The notes: generated by a model not told the origin, from the sequence alone. Counted from the stretch's first letter, positions 47,336 to 57,848 are shown. The stretch is DNA of 64,000 nt from CAWFPR01 sp963817635 (GCA_963817635.1 CAWFPR010000001.1:124001-188000); one strand, 5' to 3'. Program-made: numbers and translations.

Positions 47336-48793
47336 ATGACGATACGATGGGCGATTCCGCTGTGCGCGGCGCTGTCCCTGTGGCTGGGACCGGCCCCTCA
47401 GAGCGGTGCACTGACAGTGATCGCGGGCGCCACCGTCATCGACGCGGCCGGGTCGCCGCCGCGCGTCCTCGACGTGACGCTGAGGGACGGCCTGATCGAG
47501 GATCTCATCGAGCCCGGCCGGCCCATTCCCGCGGGGGCGACGGTCGTCCACGGCGAGGGCAGGTTCCTGATTCCCGGTTTGTGGGACATGCACGTGCACC
47601 TTGCGATCCGGCCAGAGCCGGGGCTCGCCGAGCGCACGATGCTCCCGCTGTTCCTCGCCAACGGCATTGTCGGCGTCCGCGACATGGGCGGCCCTCTGGA
47701 TCGCGTCCTGAGCCTGCGGGCGCAGGTCAGGAGCGGGACCCTGGAAGGACCGCGCATCCTGACACCCGGTCCGTTTCTGGACGGACCCGGCGATCCCGAT
47801 CCGGCATTCGTGCGTGTGGCGTCAGCGGCGGATGCCGACGCGGCGGTCGCCGGGCTGCTCGCGAAGGGCGTCGATTTCCTGAAGGTGCAGGCCAGCCTGA
47901 GCCCCGAGGCCTACCACGCCATCATGAAGAGCGCCGCCGCCCGCCACGCGACCGTCGTCGGGCACGTGCCGGTGTCGATTGACGCGCTCGAGGCGATCCG
48001 GTCCGGCCAGCGCAGCCTCGAGCACATCTCGCCGGCGCTCGTGGGCGACGCGCTGGTGCTGTTTGCCTGCTCCAGCCGCGCGAACGACCTGCTCGCAGAA
48101 CTGCGTGCCATTGATCGCCAGCGCGCTACCGCCACACCCGCGGCGACCCGCACGCGCGAGATGGCGCTCCGGCAGCAGCTCGTGGACACCTTCGATCCCC
48201 GGCAGGCCCACGCGCTCGGTCTCGCGATGGCAAAGGCAGGCGTGGCGATTGTCCCGACGCTCGTCTGGTCAAACCGGTTCCGCCCGCTCGGTCCCGGAGA
48301 CGACGGGCGCGATGTGCCGCTGGAGTACGCGCCAGCCGCCACGAGACAGCGATGGCAGGACGCCCGGGCGCGGTACCTCGAGGCCGCCCGCCCGGACGAC
48401 TATGCACTGAACGCGAGCGTCGCACGGACCGCTGCCAGGGCGGTGGGCGCGATCCACGCCGCCGGCGCGCGCGTCCTGGCGGGCACCGACACGTTCGACT
48501 ACTACGTGCTGCCGGGTTCGAGCCTGCACGCCGAGCTGGCGCTGCTCGTCGAAGCCGGCCTGAGCCCGCTGGAGGCGCTGCAGTCAGCCACGAAGGAGGC
48601 GGCGGCCTGGCGCGGCTCCGCCGATCGCGAGGGAACCATTGCCCGTGGCAAGACGGGCGACCTCGTTCTGCTGGACGCCGATCCGCTCGCCGACATCGCG
48701 AACACGAGCCGCATCCGGGCGGTCATCCAGCACGGCCGTGTGCTCTCGCGAGCCGACCTGGACGCGCTCCTCGATCGGGCCCGGCCAAAATAA
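47336..48793 (+). CDS. Exported amidohydrolase family protein
   Basis: 485 residues, intact. A signal peptide is likely (MTIRWAIPLCAALSLWLGPA). The amidohydrolase barrel has the metal-binding HxH in IPGLWDMHVHLAIRP (about residues 80-94), GVRDMGGP, a candidate carbamylated Lys in GVDFLKVQASL (about 182), further metal His in VVGHVPVS and LEHISPALV, and the catalytic Asp in VLAGTDTFDYYVLPGSSLHA (about 383). The C-terminal ATKEAAAWRGSADREGTIAR and KTGDLVLLDADPLADI are the beta-sandwich tail of the imidazolonepropionase/prolidase-like group. Substrate probably a cyclic amide, dipeptide or lactone; not defined. It may share a transcript with the ADOP gene 39 bases downstream. Confidence 0.85.
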   Translation: MTIRWAIPLCAALSLWLGPAPQSGALTVIAGATVIDAAGSPPRVLDVTLRDGLIEDLIEPGRPIPAGATVVHGEGRFLIPGLWDMHVHLAIRPEPGLAERTMLPLFLANGIVGVRDMGGPLDRVLSLRAQVRSGTLEGPRILTPGPFLDGPGDPDPAFVRVASAADADAAVAGLLAKGVDFLKVQASLSPEAYHAIMKSAAARHATVVGHVPVSIDALEAIRSGQRSLEHISPALVGDALVLFACSSRANDLLAELRAIDRQRATATPAATRTREMALRQQLVDTFDPRQAHALGLAMAKAGVAIVPTLVWSNRFRPLGPGDDGRDVPLEYAPAATRQRWQDARARYLEAARPDDYALNASVARTAARAVGAIHAAGARVLAGTDTFDYYVLPGSSLHAELALLVEAGLSPLEALQSATKEAAAWRGSADREGTIARGKTGDLVLLDADPLADIANTSRIRAVIQHGRVLSRADLDALLDRARPK

Positions 48794-48832
48794 GAAGGAA
48801 CCAAACCGTCCGCCACGACGTTCACCCCTTGC

Positions 48833-51289
48833 ATGGGCACACTCTGGCAGGATGTTCGCCTGGGACTGCGGGTCCTCGCCAAGAGCCCGTCGTTCACGCT
48901 GGCGATTACGCTGACGCTCGGGCTGGGCATCGGTGCGAACGCGGCGGTCTTCAGCATCATCAACACGCTCCTGCTGAGGCCCCTGCCGGTCGCCGACCCC
49001 ACCAACCTCTACGTCGTCAGCGTCACCCACCAGGACAATGAACAGCCGCACCAGGTGTCGTGGGCGGACTACGTGGACTATCGCGACAAGGCCGGCGTGT
49101 TCTCCGACCTGGCGGCTTACGACATTGGCTTCGCAGGCCTGAGCGCCGACAACCGCGCGGATCGCCTGACGGTGACCCACGTCACCGGCAACTTCTTCTC
49201 GATGCTCGGCCTCACGCCGGCGGTCGGCCGCCTGATCCTGCCGGGCGAGGGCGAGACGTACGGGGCGGACCCGGTGATCGTCCTCGGCCATACGTACTGG
49301 AAGAAACGGTTCGGCGGAGACCCGTCGGTCGTCGGCCGGCAGGTGCTCGTGAACGGACAGCCCTTCACGATCGTCGGCGTCGTGCCCGAAACGTTCATGG
49401 GGGTCTATACCCTCGTGGAGTTCGACGCCTACATGCCGTTCGGCATGATCTTCCCGGAGCCGACCTATCGCGAGATGATCGCGCGGCGCGACAACCACGA
49501 ACTTCGGGTGCTCGGCCGGCTGAAGCCAGGCGTGTCGCTGGCGCAGGCGCAAGCCGGCCTGACTCTGCTCTCGAGCCAGCTCGAACAGCAGTATCCCGAC
49601 ACGAACAAGACGGTGCGCGCGCGCGTGATCCCCGAGCACCTCGCGCGGCCCGAGCCCAACGCCGCCGACAGCAACCCGTTCGTCGCGGGCGTCTTCATGC
49701 TGCTGGTCGGCTTGGTCCTGCTCGTCGCCTGCGTCAACGTGATCAACCTGATGACGGTGCGCGCGACGATCCGTCAGCGCGAGCTGGCGGTGCGCGCCGC
49801 GCTCGGCGCGGGGCGCATGCGGCTGATCCGTCAACTGCTGACCGAAAGCCTGCTGCTCTCGCTGGCGGGCGGCCTCGCCGGCGCGGGCATCGGCCGGTGG
49901 GTCAGCGGGATGGTGTCGCACATGACGCTGCCGATGGATCTCCCCATCCGCTTCGACCTGTCGTTCGACTGGCGCGTGTTCGGCTACGTCGCGCTGGTGG
50001 CGCTCGGCACGGGCGTCGTCGTCGGGCTGCTGCCGGCGCTGCGCGCATCGCGGACGGACCTGAACGCGGTGCTGCGCGAAGGCGGCCGCAGCATGGCCGA
50101 CGGCGGCTCGCGGCAGTGGGTCCGCAGCACACTCGTCGTCGGACAGGTGGCCGTGTCGCTCGTGCTCCTCGTGGCGGCGGCGCTCTTCGTGCGCAGCGTG
50201 CAGCATGCCGAGTCGGTGGATCTCGGCTTCGATCCGCGGCACGTGTTGAACCAGTCGATGGACGTCTCGCAGCAGGGGTACGACGAGGCGCGCGGCCGCG
50301 AGTTCTATCGCGAGATCGAAGCGCGCGTGCGGACGATCCCGGGCGTCGAGTCGGTGAGCTATGCCTTCTCCGCCCCGTTCGGCTACTACAACTCGTCCGA
50401 GTACGTGGAAGCGGAGGGACAGCCGGTCCCTGCCGGCCAGCGCCGCCCGGCCGCCGGCTTCAACCTCGTCGGCCGGGAGTACTTCGAGACGATGAAGATC
50501 CCGATCGTGAAGGGTCGCGCGTTCAACGCGCAAGACGACGAGCGGGCGCGGCCGGTCGCCATCGTGAACGAGCTGCTCGCGAAGAAGTTCTGGCCGGGGC
50601 AGGATCCCATCGGCAGGCGCTTCCGGATGGAGGGCACCGACAAGCGCTGGCTCGAGGTCGTGGGCGTGACGCGGACCGGCAAGTACAACTACATCTTCGA
50701 GGATCCCGGGCCGTATTTCTTCGCGCCCATCGCGCAGCAGTATCGACCGCTTCGTGTGCTCCAGGTGCGGACGACCGGCGTCCCCGAGGCGCTCGCGCCC
50801 GCAATCCAGAAGGAGATCCGCGCCATCAACCCGGATCTGCCGGTGTACGACGTGCGCTCGATGGAGCACATGCTCCAGGGACCGAACGGCTTCTTCCTGC
50901 TGCGGATGGGTGCGCTCTTCGGCGGCGCGCTGGGCGCCCTGGGCCTCATTCTGGCGCTCGTCGGCATCTACGGGGTGGTGTCGTATGCCGCGAGCCAGCG
51001 GACGCAGGAAATCGGCGTACGCATGGCCCTCGGCGCGCGCCGCGGCGACATCCTGCGGCTCGTCGTCGGCCAGGGGCTGATGCTGATCGGGCTTGGCGTC
51101 GTCGTCGGGCTCGCGGCCTCGTTCGGCGTTGCGCGTCTGCTGACCAACCTGCTCTTCGGCATCTCGTCCACCGACCCCGTGACCTTCGTCGGCGTTCCGC
51201 TGCTGCTCGGCAGCATGGCGATCCTCGCCTCCTACGTGCCGGCGCTCCGGGCGACTCGCATCGATCCGATGACGGCACTGCGGGAATAG
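48833..51289 (+). CDS. ADOP-family ABC transporter permease
   Basis: 818 residues, intact. It begins MGTLWQDVRLGLRVLAKSPS, the family's standard amphipathic leader, then a helix LGLGIGANAAVFSIINTLLL. The first periplasmic domain includes VSWADYVDYRDKAGVFSDLA and VTGNFFSMLGLTPAVGRLIL. Helices follow with LVGLVLLVACVNVINLMTVR and the coupling helix ELAVRAALGAGRMRLIRQLL. The second half repeats this (STLVVGQVAVSLVLLVAAAL ... EIGVRMALGARRGDILRLVV) and ends ATRIDPMTALRE. It lies 94 bases before another ADOP gene in the same direction, giving a tandem pair. Confidence 0.93.
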   Translation: MGTLWQDVRLGLRVLAKSPSFTLAITLTLGLGIGANAAVFSIINTLLLRPLPVADPTNLYVVSVTHQDNEQPHQVSWADYVDYRDKAGVFSDLAAYDIGFAGLSADNRADRLTVTHVTGNFFSMLGLTPAVGRLILPGEGETYGADPVIVLGHTYWKKRFGGDPSVVGRQVLVNGQPFTIVGVVPETFMGVYTLVEFDAYMPFGMIFPEPTYREMIARRDNHELRVLGRLKPGVSLAQAQAGLTLLSSQLEQQYPDTNKTVRARVIPEHLARPEPNAADSNPFVAGVFMLLVGLVLLVACVNVINLMTVRATIRQRELAVRAALGAGRMRLIRQLLTESLLLSLAGGLAGAGIGRWVSGMVSHMTLPMDLPIRFDLSFDWRVFGYVALVALGTGVVVGLLPALRASRTDLNAVLREGGRSMADGGSRQWVRSTLVVGQVAVSLVLLVAAALFVRSVQHAESVDLGFDPRHVLNQSMDVSQQGYDEARGREFYREIEARVRTIPGVESVSYAFSAPFGYYNSSEYVEAEGQPVPAGQRRPAAGFNLVGREYFETMKIPIVKGRAFNAQDDERARPVAIVNELLAKKFWPGQDPIGRRFRMEGTDKRWLEVVGVTRTGKYNYIFEDPGPYFFAPIAQQYRPLRVLQVRTTGVPEALAPAIQKEIRAINPDLPVYDVRSMEHMLQGPNGFFLLRMGALFGGALGALGLILALVGIYGVVSYAASQRTQEIGVRMALGARRGDILRLVVGQGLMLIGLGVVVGLAASFGVARLLTNLLFGISSTDPVTFVGVPLLLGSMAILASYVPALRATRIDPMTALRE

Positions 51290-51383
51290 TCGCGGGGGCT
51301 CGCCTTCGGCTCGCGGGTCAGTCGCGGGCCGAACGGACGGAACACACGGCGGCTGCGGCCCGTCTGTCTACGCGGAGTTACAC

Positions 51384-53891
51384 ATGCAGAGTCTTGCGCA
51401 GGACGTTCGCTATGGCATCCGCCTGCTGTTGAGGAGCCCGGGGTTCACGGCCGTCGCGATCCTGGTGCTGGCGCTCGGCATCGGCGCGAACACGGCCGTG
51501 TTCAGCATCATCAACGCGATGATCCTCCAGCCGATTCCCTCGGATGGCCCCTCGGTGGTCGGCATCTACAACCGCAACACGACGCGGCCGGACAACTACC
51601 GGTCGTTTTCCTACGCCGAGTACCGGCAACTGGCGGCCAGCCGGGACGTCTTCGCGTCCGTCATGGCGCACACCGTCACGATGGTGGGCGTCTCCGATGG
51701 TGACAACACCCGCCGCTCTCTCGTCTCGATTGTCAGCGCCAGCTATTTCTCGAGCCTGGACACGCCGCTGGCCGCGGGCCGCCCGTTCACGGCTGACGAA
51801 GAGCGGCCGGGCGCGGACGTGCCGGTCGCCGTGCTGAGCCATCAGTACGCACGCCGGCGCGCGGGAAGCGCCGCCGCCGCGATTGGCACGACCGTCCGGG
51901 TCAACGCCCGCGACTACACGGTGGTCGGCGTCGCACCCGAGGGGTTCGCCGGGACGATGGCGCTGGTGAGCCCGGAACTGTGGCTGCCGCTCGGGGTCTA
52001 CGAGCGGACGGCATCGGGTGACCTGAGCGACGACATCGCGCCGTTGTCGGATCCGAATCACCGGCCGTTGATGCTCGTCGGCCGGCTGCGCGACGGGCTC
52101 TCGGCAGCCGCCGCCGGTCCCCTGCTGGAGACGCTGACTGCGCGGTTGCGCGGGGCCGATCCGCAACACGACGCCGATCACGCCCTGATGGTGCAGCGGC
52201 TGCCGCGCCTCTCCGTCAGCACCGATCCGCAGTCGGATACCGGGGTCTCCGCGGTGTCGTTCCTGCTGATGGGCATGGCGGCGCTGGTGCTGCTGGTCGC
52301 CTGCCTGAACCTCGCGAACATGCTGCTCGCGCGCGGCACCGCGCGGAGGAAGGAAATCGCGCTGCGGCTCGCGCTCGGCGGGGCGCGCGGCCGCATCGTG
52401 CGTCAGTTGCTGACCGAATCGCTCCTCATCGCGATCGCCGGGGGAGCAGCGGGCCTGCTCCTGGCCTTCTGGGGCACGCGACTGCTGACGGGCACGCTCG
52501 TGTCGGTGCTGCCCATGGTCTTCACGTTCGACGGGACGCCGGACGTACGAGTGCTCGCGGCGACGCTGGTCTTCAGTGTCGCGAGCACCGTGATCGCGGG
52601 GCTCGGACCCGCCTGGCGCGTCACGCGGCCCGACGTGCTGCCCGATCTGAAGGAACAGCCGAACGAGGCCTCCGGCGGACGGCAGCGCATGCGCAACGCG
52701 CTCGTGATCGGGCAGGTGGCATTGTCGCTCGCGCTGGTCACGGCCGCCGGACTGTTCATGCGGGGCGCCGTCAAGGCGGCCGTCGCCGATCCGGGCTTTC
52801 CGCTCGACGGGCTCCTGGCCAACGTGAGCCCGGCGCTCGCCGGCTACGACGAGGTGCACGGACGGGCGGTCATCCACACGATGCTCGAGCGCGTCCGCAA
52901 CACGCCTGGCGTGCAGTCGGCGAGCATGGCGTCGGTGGTGCCGTTTGGCGACATCCGCCAGGGCAAGCGCGTGCAGCGCGCCGGGACGCCGCCTGCGCCC
53001 GAGGGGCAGGAGGAAGCGGGCGTCAGCGCCAGCTACGCGGTGATCGGCGCCGACTACTTCGACGCCCTGCGCCTGCCGGTGCTTCGCGGCCGCGGCTTCA
53101 CGCGCGGCGAAGAGGACACGCCCGGCGGCATGCCGGTCGCCGTTGTCGACGAGCCGCTCGCGCGGCGACTGTTCGGAGGCGAAGACCCGGTGGGACAGAT
53201 CGTGCAGTTTCCGAAGAGCGCCGGCAAGGACGTGACGACATTCCAGGTCGTCGGCCTCGTCGCCGGCGTGCGCGAGGACATGTTCGAGCAGGCGCCAAGT
53301 CCGCACATCTACGTCGCCTTCGGCCAGAACTACCGCGGGACCATGAACCTGCACGTACGGCTCGCAAGCGGAGGCGTCTCGGAAAGCGCGATGCTGGGCA
53401 CCATCCGGCAGGAACTGCGCGCGGCCGATCCGGGCGTCCCGGTGCTCTCGCTCAAGACGCTCCGGCAGCATCGCGACGACAGCGTCGAGCTGTGGGCCGT
53501 CAACACCGGCGCCAGGCTGTTTTCCGTCTTCGGCGGCGTGGCGCTGTTGCTTGCGGTGATCGGTCTCTACGGGGTGAAGTCGTACCTCGTCTCGCGCCGC
53601 ACGCGCGAAATCGGCATCCGTATGGCGCTCGGCGCCACGCGCAGCGACGTGTTGTGGCTGGTGCTGCGCGAAGGGCTGGTGCTGACGCTGGCGGGAGTCG
53701 GGATCGGGCTGTTGCTCTCCTGGGGGCTCGGCAGGCTTTTGAGCGGCATGCTCTACCAGGTGAGCGCGCTCGACCCGCTCGTCTTCTCGGTCGCACCCCT
53801 GCTGCTGCTGGTTTCGGCCATGATCGCCTCATTCCTGCCAGCCAGGCGCGCCACGCGAGTGCTGCCGCTGACGGCGCTGCGCACCGATTGA
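51384..53891 (+). CDS. ADOP-family ABC transporter permease
   Basis: 835 residues, intact; starts MQSLAQDVRYGIRLLLRSPG. First helix LALGIGANTAVFSIINAMIL, periplasmic block VSASYFSSLDTPLAAGRPFT, helix LVLLVACLNLANMLLARGTA, coupling helix EIALRLALGGARGRIVRQLL. The second half opens MRNALVIGQVALSLALVTAA and closes EIGIRMALGATRSDVLWLVL ... ATRVLPLTALRTD. It is closely similar in plan to its upstream neighbour but diverged, so the pair is an old duplication. The stop at 53889-53891 is followed at once by a large inverted repeat. Confidence 0.93.
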   Translation: MQSLAQDVRYGIRLLLRSPGFTAVAILVLALGIGANTAVFSIINAMILQPIPSDGPSVVGIYNRNTTRPDNYRSFSYAEYRQLAASRDVFASVMAHTVTMVGVSDGDNTRRSLVSIVSASYFSSLDTPLAAGRPFTADEERPGADVPVAVLSHQYARRRAGSAAAAIGTTVRVNARDYTVVGVAPEGFAGTMALVSPELWLPLGVYERTASGDLSDDIAPLSDPNHRPLMLVGRLRDGLSAAAAGPLLETLTARLRGADPQHDADHALMVQRLPRLSVSTDPQSDTGVSAVSFLLMGMAALVLLVACLNLANMLLARGTARRKEIALRLALGGARGRIVRQLLTESLLIAIAGGAAGLLLAFWGTRLLTGTLVSVLPMVFTFDGTPDVRVLAATLVFSVASTVIAGLGPAWRVTRPDVLPDLKEQPNEASGGRQRMRNALVIGQVALSLALVTAAGLFMRGAVKAAVADPGFPLDGLLANVSPALAGYDEVHGRAVIHTMLERVRNTPGVQSASMASVVPFGDIRQGKRVQRAGTPPAPEGQEEAGVSASYAVIGADYFDALRLPVLRGRGFTRGEEDTPGGMPVAVVDEPLARRLFGGEDPVGQIVQFPKSAGKDVTTFQVVGLVAGVREDMFEQAPSPHIYVAFGQNYRGTMNLHVRLASGGVSESAMLGTIRQELRAADPGVPVLSLKTLRQHRDDSVELWAVNTGARLFSVFGGVALLLAVIGLYGVKSYLVSRRTREIGIRMALGATRSDVLWLVLREGLVLTLAGVGIGLLLSWGLGRLLSGMLYQVSALDPLVFSVAPLLLLVSAMIASFLPARRATRVLPLTALRTD

Positions 53892-53892
53892 A

Positions 53893-53994
53893 GGGGCTTC
53901 AGGCTTCAGGCTTGGGGCTTGGGGCGTGGGCGCTCCGGGGACTGGCAGGGCTGAAAACTTGAGGCGTGGCCCCAAGCCTGAAGCCTGAAGCCCC
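53893..53994. repeat. 26-bp perfect inverted repeat (long hairpin, possible terminator)
   Basis: GGGGCTTCAGGCTTCAGGCT followed by TGGGGC (53893-53918) is the exact reverse complement of 53969-53994. The arms are 26 bases with no mismatch, and the loop is 50 bases. The arms are built of a repeated GGCTTCA / TGAAGCC unit, and CTTGGGG is repeated next to the left arm. It begins two bases after the ADOP stop and ends 26 bases before the GT87 gene. It could terminate transcription or block read-through between the two, but no T-tract follows it. Confidence 0.8.
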
Positions 53995-54020
53995 AAGCCT
54001 CGCGTACAATCAGCGGGGCC

Positions 54021-55162
54021 ATGCATTCCTCCTCCCGCGCGCTCCGCGCCGCCCTCCTGGGCGCCGTGCTCATCGCGCTCGCGTGGCTTTTTCACGACCG
54101 TGTCACGGCCAAGATGCCGGATTCTCGAGGTCTACCGGACCGCGGCGGTCCGGGCGCGCGCGGCGGAGCCGCTGTACCGCGTCGAGGACCAGCACTACCA
54201 GTTCAAGTACCTGCCGGCATTCGCCGTGCTCGCGATTCCACTCGGGCTGCTGTCGGTCGGCGCGGCGAAGATCGCGTGGCTGTGCGCCTCGGTCGGACTC
54301 GTCGTCGGCGCTGGTCGCGCTCAGCCTCCGGCTCCTGCCTGAACGGCGGCGCCCGGCGTGGTGGCTGGTGCTCGCGACGATCGTCGTCATGGGGAAGTTC
54401 TACGCGCACGAGATCGTGCTCGGCCAGATGAACCTGCTGTTTGCCGCCGTCGTGGCGCTGGCCGCGCTCGCCTTGCGCGATCGCGCGGAGACGCGCGGAG
54501 GCTTCCTCATCGCGCTCGCCGTCGTCGTCAAGCCCTACGCGGTGATTTTCCTGCCCTGGCTCGTGGCCCGGCGGCGGCTCCTGTCGATCGCGGCGGCGGC
54601 CGCGGGACTCGTCCTGGTGCTCGCGCTGCCGGCCGTGATGTACGGCGTGCGCGGCAACCTCGCGCTGCACCGGGCGTGGTGGCGGACGGTCGCCGGCTCG
54701 ACCGCGCCCAACCTCACCAATGCCGACAACGTCTCGGTCGCCGCGCTCGCGGCCAAGTGGTTCGGTGTCGGTCCGGCGTCAGCCGCGATCGCCGGCGTGA
54801 TTGGCGTCGCGCTGCTCGCGCTGGCGGTGGTCGTGTTCCTGAGGCGGACGGGCATCCGGAACCCCGACGTCCTCGAGGCGAGCCTGCTCCTGACGTTGAT
54901 TCCGCTGCTCTCGCCCCAGGGATGGGACTATGTGTTCCTCGTGGCCACGCCGGCCGTGATGATCCTGCTGAACTACGCGGACCGTTTGCCCCTCGCCTGG
55001 CGCGCCGGCACGATCGTGGCGCTGGCGACAATCGGGCTGTCGCTCTTCGACGTGATGGGCCGCGCCCGCTACGCGACGTTCATGGCCTGGTCCGGCATCA
55101 CCCTCTGCTTCTTCGTCGTGACGGGTGCGCTGGCGGTACTGAGGCTGCGCGGGGCGGCCTGA
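54021..55162 (+). CDS. DUF2029/GT87-like polyprenol-dependent mannosyltransferase (two frame breaks)
   Basis: A polytopic GT-C glycosyltransferase of about 380 residues. It starts at ATG 54021 with a membrane helix (RAALLGAVLIALAWLFHDRV). The frame changes near 54117 and carries EVYRTAAVRARAAEPLYRVE, DQHYQFKYLPAFAVLAIPLG and LLSVGAAKIAWLCASVGLVV. It changes again near 54310 and continues ALVALSLRLLPERRRPAWWL, VLGQMNLLFAAVVALAALAL, ALAVVVKPYAVIFLPWLVAR and LLSPQGWDYVFLVATPAVMI. FKYLPAF, GQMN and KPYA...PWL are characteristic of GT87-type mannosyl/arabinosyltransferases using polyprenyl-phosphate sugars. It acts on the periplasmic face; substrate unknown. Confidence 0.82.
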
Positions 55163-55175
55163 TATCATTCGCGGC

Positions 55176-57735
55176 ATGGTCACCATGCTGCTGGCTCTCA
55201 CCATGGCTGCAACCCGGCCACCCCAGCCGTTCGCCGATCCCGGCCCGGGCGTGCCGCTGCCGCTCGCCGAGGAGCGGGCGCGTCGCATAAGCGACCTCCG
55301 GTACGACCTGCGCTTCAATATTCCGGAAAATCCGGCCGAGCCGATCGACGCGCGCGTGATCGTCACGTTTCAGCTGCACGATCCGTCCGCTCCGCTCGCC
55401 TCGACTTCGCGGCGGCTCCCGGGACACATCGTGGGCGTGTCGGACGGCCACGGCGCGGTTCCCTTCCGCGTGGCCAACGAGCACCTCGTGATTCCGGCCG
55501 CCTCGCTCCACGAAGGCCGGAACACCATCCAGGTTGATTTCGTGGCGGGCGACGCCTCGCTCAATCGCACGCCGGAGTTCATGTACACGCTGTTCGTACC
55601 GGCGCGCGCGCGTCTGGCGTTTCCCTGCTTCGATCAACCGGATCTGAAGGCGCGGTATACCCTCTCGCTCGAGATTCCGGGTGCCTGGGAGGCGCTGGCC
55701 AATGGCGCCGAAACCGCGCGCGAGGGCATCGCCGGCGGCCGCACGCGCCTGCGCTTTGCGGAGACCCAGCCGCTGCCGACCTATCTCTTCGCTTTCGCGG
55801 CGGGCAAGTTCACGATCGAGACGGCGCGAGCGCAACGGCCGCACCTTCCGCATGTTTCACCGCGAGACCGACGCGGAGAAAGTCGCGCGCAACCGCGATG
55901 CGATCTTCGACCTGCACGCGGCATCCATCGCCTGGCTCGAGCAGTACACTGGTATTCCATACCCGTTCGGCAAGTTCGACTTCCTGCTGGTGCCCGCCTT
56001 CCAGTTCGGCGGAATGGAACATGCGGGCGCGATTTTCTACAACGCGTCCGGCCTCTTCCTCGACGAGTCCGCGACCCAGAACCAGAAGCTCGGCCGGGCG
56101 AGCGTCATCGCCCACGAAACCTCGCACATGTGGTTCGGCGACCTCGTGACGATGCGGTGGTTCAACGACGTGTGGATGAAGGAAGTGTTCGCGAACTTCA
56201 TGGCGGCGAAGATCGTGAACCCGTCGTTCCCGGAGATCAATCACGAGCTGCGTTTTCTCTACGCTCACTACCCGGCCGCCTACGACGTGGACAGGACGGC
56301 GGGCACAAACGCCATCCGCCAGCGGCTCGACAACCTCTCCGAGGCCGGCAGCCTCTACGGCGCGATCATCTACCAGAAGGCGCCGATCGTCATGCGGCAA
56401 CTGGAGATGATCCTCGGCGAAGATCGCTTCCGGGACGGTCTCCGCGAATACCTCGCGGGGCACCGGTTCGCCAACGCGACCTGGCCGGATCTGATCAAGG
56501 TGCTCGACTCGCGGACGCCGGAAGATCTCGAGGCGTGGAGCCACGTCTGGGTTGAGGAAGCCGGACGGCCGAACATCACGACGGACCTGAAGGTCGCGCA
56601 GGGCACGATCGAAAAGCTGTCGCTCGACCAGTCGGATCCGGTCGCCGGCCGCGGGCTGGCCTGGACCGAACGGTTGAAGGTGACGCTCGGCTATCCCGAC
56701 ACCACGCGCGACCTGTCGGTCAGCCTGAACGCGCCGCGCGTCGAGCTTGCCGAGGCCCGCGGCCTGCCCGAGCCGCTGTACGTGCTGCCGACCGGCGGCG
56801 GCATCGGATACGGCGGCTTCGCGCTCGACCCGGCGAGCCGCGCGTACCTGCTCGCCCACCTGCCCGACGTCGCTGATCCGCTGACGCGCGGCGCCGCCAC
56901 CGTCACGCTGTGGGAAGACATGCTGGATGGCCGCTCCAGGCCGGACGCCGTGCTCGACGTGCTCATGACGGCCCTCCCGCGCGAAGGCGACGAGCTGAAC
57001 CTCCAGCGCATGCTCGGCTACACGCAGCAGGCCTACTGGAAGTTCATGCCGGCCACGGCACGGACGGCAATCGCGCCGCGGCTCGAACGCCTGCTGCGCG
57101 ACGGCCTCGGAGCCGCGGCGACCGCCAGCCTGAAATCCGCCTGGTTCTCGGCCCTGCGGGATACCGCGCAGACGACACCCACGCTCGAGTGGCTGGAAAA
57201 GGTGTGGCGGAAGACCGAGGCGGTGCCCGGGCTGATCCTCGCCGAGCCCGACTACATCAACCTCGCGCAGGCGCTCGCGCTGCGCGCGGTGCCGGAATGG
57301 AAGGCGATCCTCGACCTGCAGGAAGGGGCAACGAAGAACCCGGATCGGAAGGCGCAGTTCGCATTCGTGCGCCCGGCGCTGTCGCCGGACCCGGCGGTCC
57401 GTGACGCGTTCTTCGCCCGCCTCTCCGACGTGAAGAACCGGAGGCGCGAGCCGTGGGTGCTCGAGGGCCTGACGTTCCTCCATCACCCGCTCAGGGCGGA
57501 CTCGTCGGAGAAGTACATCCCGCGCAGCCTCGCCATGCTTCGCGAGATTCAGCAGACCGGCGACATCTTCTTTCCGACACGCTGGATGGACGCGACGCTG
57601 TCGGGCCACCGGTCCGCCGGCGCAGCCCGCATGGTGACGAGCTTCATCGCCGCGCTCCCGGCGGACTACCCCGACAGGCTTCGCCGCGTCATCCTGGCGG
57701 CGGCCGACGACCTCTTCCGGGCGAGCCGGGAATGA
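55176..57735 (+). CDS. M1 family zinc aminopeptidase (one frame break)
   Basis: About 853 residues. The N-terminal beta domain (ISDLRYDLRFNIPENPAEPI, ARLAFPCFDQPDLKARYTLS) runs from ATG 55176. The frame changes near 55835, then FRMFHRETDAEKVARNRDAI leads to the catalytic domain. The zinc motif is HETSHMWFGDLVTMRWFNDV WMKE: His, His and the distant Glu in MKEVFANF. The exopeptidase motif is FGGMEHAGAIFY rather than GAMEN, a variant seen in a subgroup of M1 enzymes. The catalytic Tyr is in GSLYGAIIYQKAPIVMRQLE. It removes N-terminal residues from peptides; a clear signal peptide is not seen, though the first 12 residues are hydrophobic. Confidence 0.88.
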
Positions 57736-57848
57736 TCGCCGTCCGCTCCCCGCTGTTCACCGTCCCGAAGCCTGCGCAGGCCATCATCCCGTATACCGGG
57801 CGTCAGGCGGGCAACGGACTGCGAATCGCGGAGAGCGGCAGGCGAGCG

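Noticed and set aside
48584..50869. 761-residue minus-strand ORF antisense to an ADOP permease
   Set aside because: Composition (Arg/Asp/His/Gln-rich) is typical of a GC-rich antisense frame; the permease on the plus strand accounts for the region.
51378..53471. 697-residue minus-strand ORF antisense to the second ADOP permease
   Set aside because: Same reasons; no recognisable domain.
55810..57609. 599-residue minus-strand ORF antisense to the aminopeptidase
   Set aside because: Shadow of the aminopeptidase; no domains and a biased composition.
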